This document shows, one piece after another, positions 56,257 to 64,000 of a stretch of DNA of 64,000 bases. The first letter of the stretch is position 1; every line of letters begins with the position of its first letter. Position numbers and translations under genes: made by a program. The stretch covers positions 992,001-1,056,000 of the forward strand of contig NZ_CP090983.1 in NCBI RefSeq assembly GCF_021513155.1. Reading direction: 5' to 3'. The notes beneath the pieces were generated by a model that ran no database searches, was not told the origin of the DNA, and worked only from the letters and a program-made list of their open reading frames with translations. This DNA is from Jeotgalibaca sp. MA1X17-3. Lineage in GTDB: Bacteria > Bacillota > Bacilli > Lactobacillales > Aerococcaceae.

Positions 56257-56826
56257 TTGATTTATTTGAAACTGTTTTATTCATTTTTCAAAATTGGCCT
56301 TTTTACAATCGGTGGTGGGTATGCATCTTTACCTTTAATCGAGAATGAAGTTGTAAGTAGCCAAGGATGGATCACTCTTCAAGAGTACACGGATATTGTT
56401 ACTATTTCTCAAATTACTCCTGGACCTATCGCGATTAATGCAGCTACTTTTGTAGGTACGAAAGTAGCTGGGTTATTAGGTTCAATAGCAGCTACACTAG
56501 GAACGATTACTCCTTCCGTTATCATTGCAATCATCTTAGCAAAAATTTATTATAAGTATCGAAGTGTAGATACGATGCAAGGAATACTAGCAGGATTACG
56601 TCCCGCTGTTGTCGCACTGATTGGATCAGCCGGTGCTTCTTTATTAGTGCCAGCAATCTTTCAAACGGGAGGAATTTCTCTTCTTGGAGTAAATATTAAT
56701 ATGGTCGCATTGATTATACTAGTTTCTGCTACTGTAGCTTTACGAAAATGGAAAGTAGATTCTATTTTGATTATTTTCATTTGCGGAGTTATAGGGGTTT
56801 TGCTGTCATTTGTAGGATTATTATAG
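56257..56826 (+). CDS. chrA: Chromate transporter, second half (short CHR protein)
   Basis: A 189-residue CHR protein with six helices: GGGYASLPLIENEVV, TISQITPGPIAINAATFVG and GSIAATLGTITPSVIIAI are the family motif in the same order as in the first half. The TTG start lies 8 bases after GAGGGGGAG. Follows its partner by 1 base. Inverted topology of the two halves is established for such pairs. Intact. Confidence 0.9.
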   Translation: MIYLKLFYSFFKIGLFTIGGGYASLPLIENEVVSSQGWITLQEYTDIVTISQITPGPIAINAATFVGTKVAGLLGSIAATLGTITPSVIIAIILAKIYYKYRSVDTMQGILAGLRPAVVALIGSAGASLLVPAIFQTGGISLLGVNINMVALIILVSATVALRKWKVDSILIIFICGVIGVLLSFVGLL

Positions 56827-56850
56827 ATGGAAGACAGAGGTATTTCTAAA

Positions 56851-57416
56851 ATGGATCATAAAAAAAAATCGAATTATTTAAAAAAAGAAGATCTACCTGA
56901 ACAATGGATAGGTTTACCATCCTCGCGTTTTCGAAAGTATCGTGGATGGATCAATAAGGTGAATCCAGGAATCTGTGGTACGTATTCTAGTGCAGTATTG
57001 TTGCATGATGCAGTCTATCAAAAAACCAAAAGAAGTTTAAAGAGAGATTCCTTATTGAAAGGGATGCAGACTGTAGTCGATGACTTCATGCCATATAAAG
57101 GAACGTTTATTTGGGATGTGGCATATGGATTAAAAAAATGCTAAAAGATATTCCCTTTTGGAAAGTAAACACTGGGATTATTTCCGAAAGAATCGTTCCA
57201 CAAATTTTAGGTGGGAGTGATCCAGTTCCTGTTGTAGTAGGTACGACCATTCTTTTTAATAGTTCTTATAAAAACCATTGGCTGCTCGTCTACGCATATG
57301 GATATAATGAAGAGGGTAAACTATACTTTAAAGCCTATGATAATCATGGGAAATATGATGCCATCGTTCCAGCGTCACAAACCTTGAATTGCATATGGTT
57401 AGAAAATCGAGGATAG
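56851..57416 (+). pseudogene. Papain-like (C39-type) cysteine peptidase-like protein, frameshifted
   Basis: About 188 residues when repaired. The N-terminal PGICGTYSSAVLLHDAV contains a candidate catalytic cysteine; KNHWLLVYAYGY supplies the histidine and KAYDNHGKYD the Asn/Asp. This arrangement fits a papain-like fold of the C39-related kind. The frame breaks in an A7 run (57132-57138); one extra A gives GLKKMLKDIPFW. ATG 56851 is preferred, 9 bases after AGAGGT; an in-frame ATG at 56827 abuts the chrA stop without a ribosome site. No signal peptide. Target unknown. Confidence 0.68.
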
Positions 57417-57511
57417 ATAGAGTAAGATAGGAAAGTATTATAAAAAGATAAAATATAATCGTTAATGATCATTCAAGTGTTACCCAATAAGTAATAGAGA
57501 GGAAGAAATAT

Positions 57512-58861
57512 GTGAGAGAATTTGATTTTATTTCAATTGGTGGAGGAAGCGGAGGAATTGCTACAATGAACCGTGCTGCGGAACATGGAGCGAAAACTGC
57601 TGTAATCGAAAAAGACTTACTGGGGGGAACTTGTGTAAATATTGGTTGTGTCCCAAAGAAAATTATGTGGTATGCAGCAGAGGTATCTGATGCAATTCAT
57701 AAATATGGCCCCGACTATGGATTTACTAGCAATGATACTACGTTTGATTTCCAGACTCTTTTAAAAAATAGAGATGCATATATCGAACGGTCTAGAAACT
57801 CTTATGATGCAGGATTTGAGCGTCGAAATGTAGAAGTAATCTATGGACATGCTACATTTATTGATTCAAACACGATTGAAGTCGGCGGAGAAAAAATTCG
57901 GGCGAAACATATTTTAATAGCTACAGGAGCCTATCCGTTAGTGCCATCTATTCCAGGTTGTGAATTTGGTGAAACCTCAGATGACTTCTTTGAATGGAAA
58001 GAGTTACCTAAAAAAGTTGGAATAGTTGGAGCAGGATATATTGCAGTTGAATTAGCTGGAGTATTAAATACATTAGGTGTGGATGCTCACATTTTTGTAC
58101 GTCATGATCGTCCTTTACGAAGCTATGACCCTTATATAGTAGATGGATTAGTGGAAGAAATGAAAAAAGATGGACCAACGTTACACACGCACTTTAATCC
58201 TAAAGAAGCTAGAAAAAATGAAGATGGTACTTTTACTTTGGTTTCCGATGATGGAAGAGAAGAAAGCTTCGATAAAATTATTTGGGCGATCGGAAGAGGA
58301 CCAAATACAAATGGCTTGAACTTGAATGCAACAGATGTAAAATTAGATAAAAATGGATTTATTATCGTTGATGAATATCAAAATACAGATGCAAAAGGTA
58401 TTTATGCCTTGGGAGATGTAGTAGGAAATCAAATGCTAACTCCAGTGGCTATAGCAGCTGGAAGAAGACTTTCTGAACGATTATTTAATAATAAACCAAA
58501 TGAAAAATTAGATTATACAAATATTCCTACGGTTATTTTCAGTCATCCACCAATTGGAACAATTGGTTTAAGTGAAGGCCAAGCAATTGGTCAATTTGGT
58601 GCAGAAAAAGTAACTACATACCAATCTTCATTTTCTTCGATGTACTCAGCCGTTACAAGCCATCGTCAAGCAGTACGAATGAAATTAGTTTGTGTAGGTG
58701 AAGAAGAAAAAATCGTTGGATTGCATGGAATTGGTTTTGGTGTAGATGAGATGATTCAAGGTTTTGCAGTAGCAGTCAAGATGGGTGCTACAAAAGCAAA
58801 CTTTGATGATACAGTTGCTATTCATCCAACTGGAGCAGAAGAATTTGTAACGATGAGATAA
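57512..58861 (+). CDS. gor: Glutathione-disulfide reductase
   Basis: FAD and NADPH-dependent reductase, 449 residues. The FAD loop is GGGSGGIATMNRA, the redox disulfide GGTCVNIGCVPKK, and VGIVGAGYIAVELAGVL the NADPH fold. The C-terminal catalytic pair is in IHPTGAEE (His and Glu). Near the NADPH site, Arg occurs as FVRHDRPLRSYD, as in glutathione reductases. The GTG follows GAGAGGAAG. Function in glutathione or related thiol recycling is the family role; a close trypanothione-like activity is unlikely. Confidence 0.93.
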   Translation: MREFDFISIGGGSGGIATMNRAAEHGAKTAVIEKDLLGGTCVNIGCVPKKIMWYAAEVSDAIHKYGPDYGFTSNDTTFDFQTLLKNRDAYIERSRNSYDAGFERRNVEVIYGHATFIDSNTIEVGGEKIRAKHILIATGAYPLVPSIPGCEFGETSDDFFEWKELPKKVGIVGAGYIAVELAGVLNTLGVDAHIFVRHDRPLRSYDPYIVDGLVEEMKKDGPTLHTHFNPKEARKNEDGTFTLVSDDGREESFDKIIWAIGRGPNTNGLNLNATDVKLDKNGFIIVDEYQNTDAKGIYALGDVVGNQMLTPVAIAAGRRLSERLFNNKPNEKLDYTNIPTVIFSHPPIGTIGLSEGQAIGQFGAEKVTTYQSSFSSMYSAVTSHRQAVRMKLVCVGEEEKIVGLHGIGFGVDEMIQGFAVAVKMGATKANFDDTVAIHPTGAEEFVTMR

Positions 58862-58865
58862 CAAT

Positions 58866-58908
58866 AAAAAAAGGGTTTCGGAATGATTAATTCCGAAACC
58901 CTTTTTTG
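58866..58908. terminator. Bidirectional terminator between gor and the P-type ATPase gene
   Basis: AAAAAAAGGGTTTCGGAAT / ATTCCGAAACCCTTTTTT, with a four-base centre. Converging genes share it. Confidence 0.9.
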
Positions 58909-58911
58909 TTA

Positions 58912-61584
58912 TTACATTTTTAGTTTATTTACTTTATCGTCATAACCAATTCCACGTAAGATTGCTTTAGCAATCTCCACAAAAGGTATAACAGATAATG
59001 CTGCAAGAATAATAATCATCCACTGTTGTCCAGTCATGTCATAGATTCCAAAAATGGTATTTAAACCAGGTGTGAATACTACCACCAACATCAGAACAAG
59101 TGAAACGAGTATAGCTAAGTTAAATTGTTTGTTTCCAAATGGACGAATAGAGAATAGTGATTTGAATACTGATTTACAGTTAAAGGCATGGGACAATTGA
59201 ATAAATCCAAGTGTTAAGAATGCCATTGCTTCACCAATATGAAGGTCCCATCCGTAATGGAAGGTAGCAAGCCAGAAGACAAATAAAGTAATAGCACCTT
59301 CATAAATCCCTTGATAAACTAAACTAGCCATAACTCCATTTGAGAAGAAATTAGATGAATTCCCACGAGGAGCTTGCTCCATGATATCTTCTTCTGCTTC
59401 TTCTAACCCCAATGCAATTGCAGGGAACACGTCAGTAACTAAGTTGATCCATAGCAAATGAATTGGTTCTAGGATGTGCCAACCTAATAAGGTAGCAATA
59501 AAGAGAGTTAAAACTTCACCTAAGTTAGCAGAAAGTAAATATTGAACTGCTTTTTGAATGTTGGAGAATACTTTACGTCCTTCTTCAACTGCATGGACAA
59601 TCGTAGCGAAGTTATCATCAGCTAAAACCATATCAGAAGCACCTTTTGATACTTCAGTTCCAGTGATTCCCATTCCTATTCCGATATCAGCTTGTTTCAA
59701 GGAAGGAGCATCATTTACACCATCACCTGTCATTGCTACTACTTTGTTTTGACTTTGCCAAGCTTTTACGATTCGTACTTTATGTTCTGGAGAAACACGT
59801 GCATAAACAGCGTACTCTTGAACCGTTTTAAGAAAGGTTTCTTGTGGAATTGCATCCAACTCTGAACCAGTTATAACAGAATTATCTGTATGTTCGCTAT
59901 TTAAGATTCCTAAGCGTTTAGCAATAGCGGAAGCTGTATCTTTGTGATCACCAGTAATCATAATCGTACGGATTCCTGCTTGTTTAGCTTCTGCAATAGC
60001 CATTTTAGCTTCTGGACGCTCTGGGTCAATCATTCCAACTAAACCAGCAAAAATTAAGTCTTGTTCTACTGTTTGAGAAGTAGTTTCTTCTGGAACAGTA
60101 TCAATCGATTTGTAGGCCATTGCTAACACGCGTAGTGCTTGTATAGCCATGCTATGGTTCGAGTCCAGGATTTCATTTCGATCAGCTTCTGTAAGAGGAG
60201 TAACTTTTCCATTTTTAACAATAGAGGTACAGCGCTTCAAGAGTTCATCTGGTGCCCCTTTTGTATAAACGGTAAAACGATCTTGATCTGGATGAATAGT
60301 AGACATTAATTTACGATCTGAATCAAAAGGTACCTCTCCTACACGAGGAGTTACTTCTAACTCATCTTCGATATTAAATCCTTTTGTTAAGGAGAACTGA
60401 ACTAAAGCAGTTTCAGTTGGATCTCCAATTAAGGAATTATCAGAAGAAATTTTAGTATCATTTGCAAAGTTCATCGTTTTTACTAAAGGTAGAGTTAAAT
60501 CAATTTCTTCAGTAGAATCATGAACCTGACCATTATAGTAAACTTTCTCAATCGTCATTTTATTTTGAGTCAAGGTACCTGTTTTATCAGAACAAATAAT
60601 TTCTGTACCACCTAGTGTTTCAACTGCAGGTAACTTACGAACTAAAGCGTTTCTTTTTGCCATTTTTTGAGTTCCTAATGCAAGGATGATAGTAGAGATG
60701 GCAGGTAATCCTTCTGGTATAGCAGCGACAGCAACAGAGATCGAAACCATTAACATCTCTAACCATGTTCTTTGACCAGAATAAATACCAATAAAGAACA
60801 TAACAACGGCAATAACCAAGATTAGAATCGTCAAGAATTTACCAAGTTGATCTTGATTTTGTTGAAGAGGGGTTTTCTTTTCTTCTGTATTTTGAAGCAT
60901 ATGAGCAATTTTACCCACTTCAGTATTCATAGCCGTTCCTACGACTACTCCTTCAGCACGACCATAAGTAACATTGGTAGAAGAGAAGGCCATATTTTTT
61001 CGGTCTCCTAAAGGTGCATTTTCAGGTACTATTTCTAATTTCTTATCAACAGGTACAGATTCTCCAGTAAGCGCAGCTTCTTCAACCTTCAATGAACTGA
61101 TATCATACAGACGCATATCAGCAGGTACCACATTCCCAGCTTCCAAAACAATGATATCACCAGGAACAATTTCTTCTGACTTCAGTTGAACCATTCTTCC
61201 GTTACGACGAACGTTAGCTAGTGGAGAAGCCATTTTTTGTAAGGCTTCGATTGCTTCCTCTGCTTTTTGTTCTTGGAAGACACCTAGGAAAGCATTAATA
61301 ATGACAACCGCAAGAATAATGATCGCATCTGCAATTTCACCACCAACAGTAGCTGAAATGATTGCAGCAAATAATAATACAAGAATCATAAAGTCTTTGA
61401 ATTGATCCAAGAATTTCTGAAGTAATGTTCGATTCTTACCTAATTCGATAGAGTTTGGACCAAAATCTGTAATTCGCTTAGACGCCTCTGCATCTGATAA
61501 TCCTTCTTTTGTCGTTTCTAATTCTTGAAGAACAGTTGCTTCATCTTGAGCATAAAATATTTTCTTTACTTGTTCTGTTGACAA
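58912..61584 (-). CDS. P-type cation ATPase, Ca2+/Mn2+ type (PMCA/SERCA-like IIA)
   Basis: An 890-residue pump. The N-terminal cation_ATPase_N domain is followed by the actuator loop LTGESVPVDK, the phosphorylation motif ICSDKTGTLTQNKMT, the nucleotide domain (KGAPDELLKRC), MTGDGVNDAPSLKQADIGIGM and about ten helices. The ion site in M4 is VAAIPEGLPA, in M6 NLVTDVFPAIALG (Asn and Asp), both as in bacterial Ca2+-ATPases (LMCA1-like). The leader carries a probable yybP-ykoY Mn2+ riboswitch, so Mn2+ export is an alternative or added function. AGGAGG before the start. Confidence 0.93.
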   Translation of the reverse strand: MSTEQVKKIFYAQDEATVLQELETTKEGLSDAEASKRITDFGPNSIELGKNRTLLQKFLDQFKDFMILVLLFAAIISATVGGEIADAIIILAVVIINAFLGVFQEQKAEEAIEALQKMASPLANVRRNGRMVQLKSEEIVPGDIIVLEAGNVVPADMRLYDISSLKVEEAALTGESVPVDKKLEIVPENAPLGDRKNMAFSSTNVTYGRAEGVVVGTAMNTEVGKIAHMLQNTEEKKTPLQQNQDQLGKFLTILILVIAVVMFFIGIYSGQRTWLEMLMVSISVAVAAIPEGLPAISTIILALGTQKMAKRNALVRKLPAVETLGGTEIICSDKTGTLTQNKMTIEKVYYNGQVHDSTEEIDLTLPLVKTMNFANDTKISSDNSLIGDPTETALVQFSLTKGFNIEDELEVTPRVGEVPFDSDRKLMSTIHPDQDRFTVYTKGAPDELLKRCTSIVKNGKVTPLTEADRNEILDSNHSMAIQALRVLAMAYKSIDTVPEETTSQTVEQDLIFAGLVGMIDPERPEAKMAIAEAKQAGIRTIMITGDHKDTASAIAKRLGILNSEHTDNSVITGSELDAIPQETFLKTVQEYAVYARVSPEHKVRIVKAWQSQNKVVAMTGDGVNDAPSLKQADIGIGMGITGTEVSKGASDMVLADDNFATIVHAVEEGRKVFSNIQKAVQYLLSANLGEVLTLFIATLLGWHILEPIHLLWINLVTDVFPAIALGLEEAEEDIMEQAPRGNSSNFFSNGVMASLVYQGIYEGAITLFVFWLATFHYGWDLHIGEAMAFLTLGFIQLSHAFNCKSVFKSLFSIRPFGNKQFNLAILVSLVLMLVVVFTPGLNTIFGIYDMTGQQWMIIILAALSVIPFVEIAKAILRGIGYDDKVNKLKM

Positions 61585-61627
61585 TATTTTTCCTCCTTGT
61601 TTTTCGTTTTTTAGAGTTAAAAGAAAA

Positions 61628-61680
61628 GAGACTTATGCAGTGAAATGTACCTACGGAACATTTCTATTTGCATAAGTCTC
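61628..61680 (-). terminator. Leader terminator of the P-type ATPase gene
   Basis: On the minus strand GAGACTTATGCA... pairs with TGCATAAGTCTC (with an inner AAATGT/ACATTT), then TTTTCTTTT. It directly follows the aptamer, so metal binding could switch it. Part of the riboswitch expression platform. Confidence 0.7.
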
Positions 61681-61684
61681 ACTA

Positions 61685-61775
61685 TTTAAGATAACACCAG
61701 CAGAACAGTGAAGACTCTACTTATTGTTGATGCTACCACAGTCGGAACTGCTAGTTACTCCCCTATGGAGATATT
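61685..61775 (-). promoter_or_regulatory. Probable yybP-ykoY (manganese) riboswitch aptamer
   Basis: In the ATPase leader, the minus strand reads AGGGGAGTAAC, CTAGCAG, GCATCAACA, then CTGCTGG and GTGTTATCTT. The 5' GGGGAGTA core, the outer GTAAC/GTTAT and CTAGCAG/CTGCTGG pairings and a following terminator fit the yybP-ykoY class, which commonly precedes P-type metal pumps. It was judged by eye, without a covariance search. Confidence 0.6.
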
Positions 61776-61841
61776 TACTTTAACACTCGAGTCAATTATA
61801 AAGGTTTTTATTTTTCTACGCAACTAATAATGTCTTAATTA

Positions 61842-63314
61842 TTAAAGAAAAGCCATCATAACAAAGTTAAGTAAGAAAAGTCCAGCTGCTCCCCAAAGAA
61901 TAGGATGAATTTCTTTCGCTTTTCCTTTAACTACTTTAACAATTACATAAAAAATGAAGCCAGCAGCAATCCCATAAGAAATATTGTAGGAAAGTCCCAT
62001 GAAGATAGAAGCGAAGAATGCCGGAACAGCATCTTCCAAGTCCGTCCAGTTTACTTCTTTAAACGAAGACATCATCATAATTCCAACAATAATTAAAGCA
62101 GGTGCAGTTGCGGCTGCAGGAACGATTCCAATTAAAGGAGCAAAGAATGCACTGATAACGAATAGACCCGCTACAACAACAGAAGTCAAACCACTACGAC
62201 CTCCAGCGCCAATTCCAGCTGCACTTTCTACAAAAGTAGTTACGTTAGAGGAACCAAATATGGATCCAAGAATCGTACCAATAGAATCTGCAAACAAAGC
62301 TTTATCCATTTTAGTTTTAAAACCAGAACCACTTTCTAACATAAGCTCATCTTCTTCAGAAAAAATACCAGTACGACGGCCTGTTCCGATGAATGTGCCA
62401 ATGCTATCAAATGTATCAGAAAGACTGAAAGAGAATATTGTAATCAAAACAAGAGGAAGTCTATTAGGATCGTTAAACAAAGAAAGCATCCCTTCTTTCC
62501 CAAAAGCCGCACCAAATGTTGTACCTAACTCAGAGAACGCAGTTCCTAGAGAGTTTGCGGATAAAACTTCCGGTGTAATAGACACAATGCCCATTGGAAT
62601 AGCCAAAAGAGTTGTGACAACAATTCCAATAAGAATTGCACCTCGTACATTTCTTACAAGAAGAATAATCGTAACAATAAGTCCAATCAAGGCAAGAATT
62701 GCAGGGCGTTGAGTGAAGTCTACTAATTGAGGAACAATTCCACCACTAGTAACAAACGTGCCAATTCCGCCAGAATACGCTTCAGTACTTGGATCAAATG
62801 TAGTTCCATTAACGGAAAGAATATTTCCAACATCAGAAGTAAATTCTAGGAAGCCAGCATTTTTAATTCCAATATAAGAGATGAATACTCCAATACCCGC
62901 ACTAATTCCATGCTGTAATGATTCTGGAATAGATTTAATAATCATTTTTCTAAACTTAGTTATGGTAATAATTACATTTACGATTCCGCATAAGAACACC
63001 ATTGCAAGAGCTTGCTGCCAAGTAAAGCCAAGTGCAAATACAACTGTATATGTAAAGAAGGCATTTAACCCCATACCCGGTGCTAAAGCATAAGGCACAT
63101 TAGCAAATAATCCCATCAACAAAGTGCTGGCTGCTGCAGAAATGATCGTTGCTAGGAATACTGCCTGACTAGGCATTCCTGTTAGAGATAGAATAGCTGG
63201 GTTAACGAAAATGATATAAGACATTGCAAAGAACGTAGTGACTCCAGCCATGAACTCAGTAGATACGGTAGTATCCAACTCTTTCAATTTAAAAAATTTT
63301 TCTACATTTAACAT
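61842..63314 (-). CDS. NCS2/AzgA-family purine permease (hypoxanthine/guanine type)
   Basis: A 490-residue transporter, about 12 to 14 helices. Same family as the permease at 16448-17779, with GVTTFFAMSYIIFVNPAIL, YALAPGMGLNAFFTYTVV and SNVTTFVESAAGIGAGGRSGL. It has an extra Ser/Gly-rich loop (about residues 180-200). The start is an ATG with AAAGGGG upstream. One PurR-like box upstream matches that of the other permease. Substrate probably hypoxanthine or guanine. Confidence 0.9.
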   Translation of the reverse strand: MLNVEKFFKLKELDTTVSTEFMAGVTTFFAMSYIIFVNPAILSLTGMPSQAVFLATIISAAASTLLMGLFANVPYALAPGMGLNAFFTYTVVFALGFTWQQALAMVFLCGIVNVIITITKFRKMIIKSIPESLQHGISAGIGVFISYIGIKNAGFLEFTSDVGNILSVNGTTFDPSTEAYSGGIGTFVTSGGIVPQLVDFTQRPAILALIGLIVTIILLVRNVRGAILIGIVVTTLLAIPMGIVSITPEVLSANSLGTAFSELGTTFGAAFGKEGMLSLFNDPNRLPLVLITIFSFSLSDTFDSIGTFIGTGRRTGIFSEEDELMLESGSGFKTKMDKALFADSIGTILGSIFGSSNVTTFVESAAGIGAGGRSGLTSVVVAGLFVISAFFAPLIGIVPAAATAPALIIVGIMMMSSFKEVNWTDLEDAVPAFFASIFMGLSYNISYGIAAGFIFYVIVKVVKGKAKEIHPILWGAAGLFLLNFVMMAFL

Positions 63315-63384
63315 GGTTAAGAAAAACCCCTTTTACATTTTTTTGTGTGTTTAGGTAAAAAAATAAGAATAAAGACAATGTTCA

Positions 63385-63428
63385 GTATCCCAACAGCACT
63401 CGTTCAGTATATAGGAACGCTAGGATAC
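63385..63428. promoter_or_regulatory. Compact double hairpin in the permease leader
   Basis: Outer GTATCC/GGATAC and inner CGTTC/GAACG pairings, about 70 to 115 bases from the start of the permease gene. May be a second PurR half-site or an RNA element; not a recognisable purine riboswitch (lacks its conserved loops). Confidence 0.35.
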
Positions 63429-63468
63429 ATTCAATACTAAAAATGAATGTTTTTATTAAAAAAACTCT

Positions 63469-63482
63469 AATTGTTCGTGTTT
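63469..63482. promoter_or_regulatory. PurR-like box before the second purine permease
   Basis: The minus strand reads AAACACGAACAATT, differing by one base from the box at 17905-17918. It is 155 bases upstream of the start, in the region shared with the divergent phosphoesterase gene. Confidence 0.6.
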
Positions 63483-63568
63483 AGGGTGATTTGAGAGTGG
63501 GAAAGGCTTACAGAGTTCTTGAATAAATATGATAAGATATAGATGATGAAGATGAAGGAGGACTCAAA

Positions 63569-64000
63569 ATGAAAAAAGAAATTTTTGCAGTAGGAGATGT
63601 ACATGGAGAAATTTCAATGTTGAAAGAACTTTTAAAATTTTGGAATCCAGTAGAACAGCAATTACTTTTTGTAGGAGATTTAGGTGATCGTGGTGAGAAT
63701 CCAAAAGAGTGTTTTCTACTAGTAAAAGATCTTTGTGAGCAACAAGGAGCAATTTGTGTAAAAGGAAATCATGAAGATATCCTTCTAAACTTCCTCGATT
63801 CACCGGATCAGTACGCTGCTAATTATTATTTGAATGGTGGTGGAAAAACAATCCAAACTCTATTAGGTGGGGAAGATATATCACAAATAACCCCAATTGA
63901 TCTAGCAGAGAAAATCAAAAAACAATATCCTGATTTAATTGCTTTCATTAAAAGAATGCCGCTCTATTATGAATGGGGAACGTATTTATTTGTTCATGCG
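63569..64000 (+). CDS. Metallophosphoesterase (ApaH/PrpE-like), 3' partial
   Basis: The window cuts this gene after 144 codons. Three phosphoesterase motifs are visible: FAVGDVHGE, LLFVGDLGDRGENP and VKGNHEDILL; these bind two metals. The set matches diadenosine tetraphosphatase/serine-threonine phosphatases of the PPP family. AAGGAGGAC lies 5 bases before the ATG. The histidine of the last motif appears at the edge (FVHA). Which substrate it takes cannot be decided from this part. Confidence 0.9.
   Translation, partial: MKKEIFAVGDVHGEISMLKELLKFWNPVEQQLLFVGDLGDRGENPKECFLLVKDLCEQQGAICVKGNHEDILLNFLDSPDQYAANYYLNGGGKTIQTLLGGEDISQITPIDLAEKIKKQYPDLIAFIKRMPLYYEWGTYLFVHA

Noticed and set aside
61999..62712. 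A 237-residue plus-strand frame over the purine permease
   Set aside because: It is the longest shadow in the window but mirrors conserved permease codons and has no ribosome site.
63315..63568. Purine riboswitch before the second permease
   Set aside because: The conserved junction and loop sequences of the purine aptamer are missing; PurR-type boxes explain the region better.

Overview
The window is chromosomal DNA of a low-GC Gram-positive bacterium, most likely a lactic acid bacterium in the broad sense (Lactobacillales, perhaps Carnobacteriaceae). That placement is an inference from AT-rich codon use, strong AGGAGG ribosome binding sites, TTG and GTG starts, split gcvPA/gcvPB, a Staphylococcus-like C30 carotenoid cluster and PurR-type operators. 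It reads as ordinary chromosome with accessory islands. I see no tRNA, rRNA, insertion sequence, prophage or CRISPR array.

Layout. 1-6111: the 3' part of a sodium-type N-ATPase operon in the order atpD-C-Q-R-B-E-F-A-G. The c subunit carries Na+ ligands, but atpQ, atpF and atpG are disrupted. 6476-9865: DNA-3-methyladenine glycosylase (tag), then a lic1-type choline locus with a fused regulator/cytidylyltransferase/choline kinase and a LicB-like transporter. 10116-14504: GT4 and GT1 glycosyltransferases and a lipoprotein. 14593-17779 (minus): adenine deaminase and an NCS2 purine permease behind PurR-like boxes. 18137-24881: a TRIC-like channel, an endonuclease III with no cysteines, a large LRR/CotH-like surface protein (broken), an acetamidase/formamidase and a zinc metallopeptidase. 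25031-26910: arsR-acr3-arsC. 26992-28763: a NERD protein and prs (minus). 29089-33361: crtP-crtN-crtQ, staphyloxanthin-type carotenoid genes without crtM or crtO. 33537-44029: recQ, a dicarboxylate symporter, a tocopherol-cyclase-like protein, a Nudix hydrolase, two hotdog thioesterases and several proteins of unknown function. 44086-47517 (minus): pyruvate carboxylase. 47777-52104: the glycine cleavage genes gcvT-H-PA-PB. 52405-55493: a GntR/ABC module, apparently fused. 55681-58861: a two-part chromate transporter, a papain-like peptidase and glutathione reductase. 58912-63314 (minus): a P-type cation ATPase behind a probable yybP-ykoY (Mn2+) riboswitch and a second PurR-boxed purine permease. 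63569 to the end: a metallophosphoesterase cut by the window edge.

The most striking property is the number of broken genes. At least eleven single-base contractions, ten of them certain frame breaks, fall in A or T runs of 6-8 bases: atpQ, atpF twice, tag, the GT4 gene, the CotH gene, acr3, recQ, gcvPB, chrA and the papain-like gene. The same change would also explain the GntR-ABC fusion. Each break is cured by one extra A or T, and the repaired protein matches its family in length and motifs. This looks like homopolymer undercalling in the assembly more than biology. Two in-frame nonsense changes (atpG CAA to TAA, CotH gene TGG to TAG) and a different frame change in crtQ are not explained that way, so real decay of some accessory genes remains possible.

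The regulatory reading is fairly coherent. Matching PurR-like boxes lie upstream of both purine permeases, a metal riboswitch with a terminator precedes the P-type ATPase, a sigma-A promoter and inverted repeat precede the GntR/ABC operon, and strong intrinsic terminators separate most transcription units.
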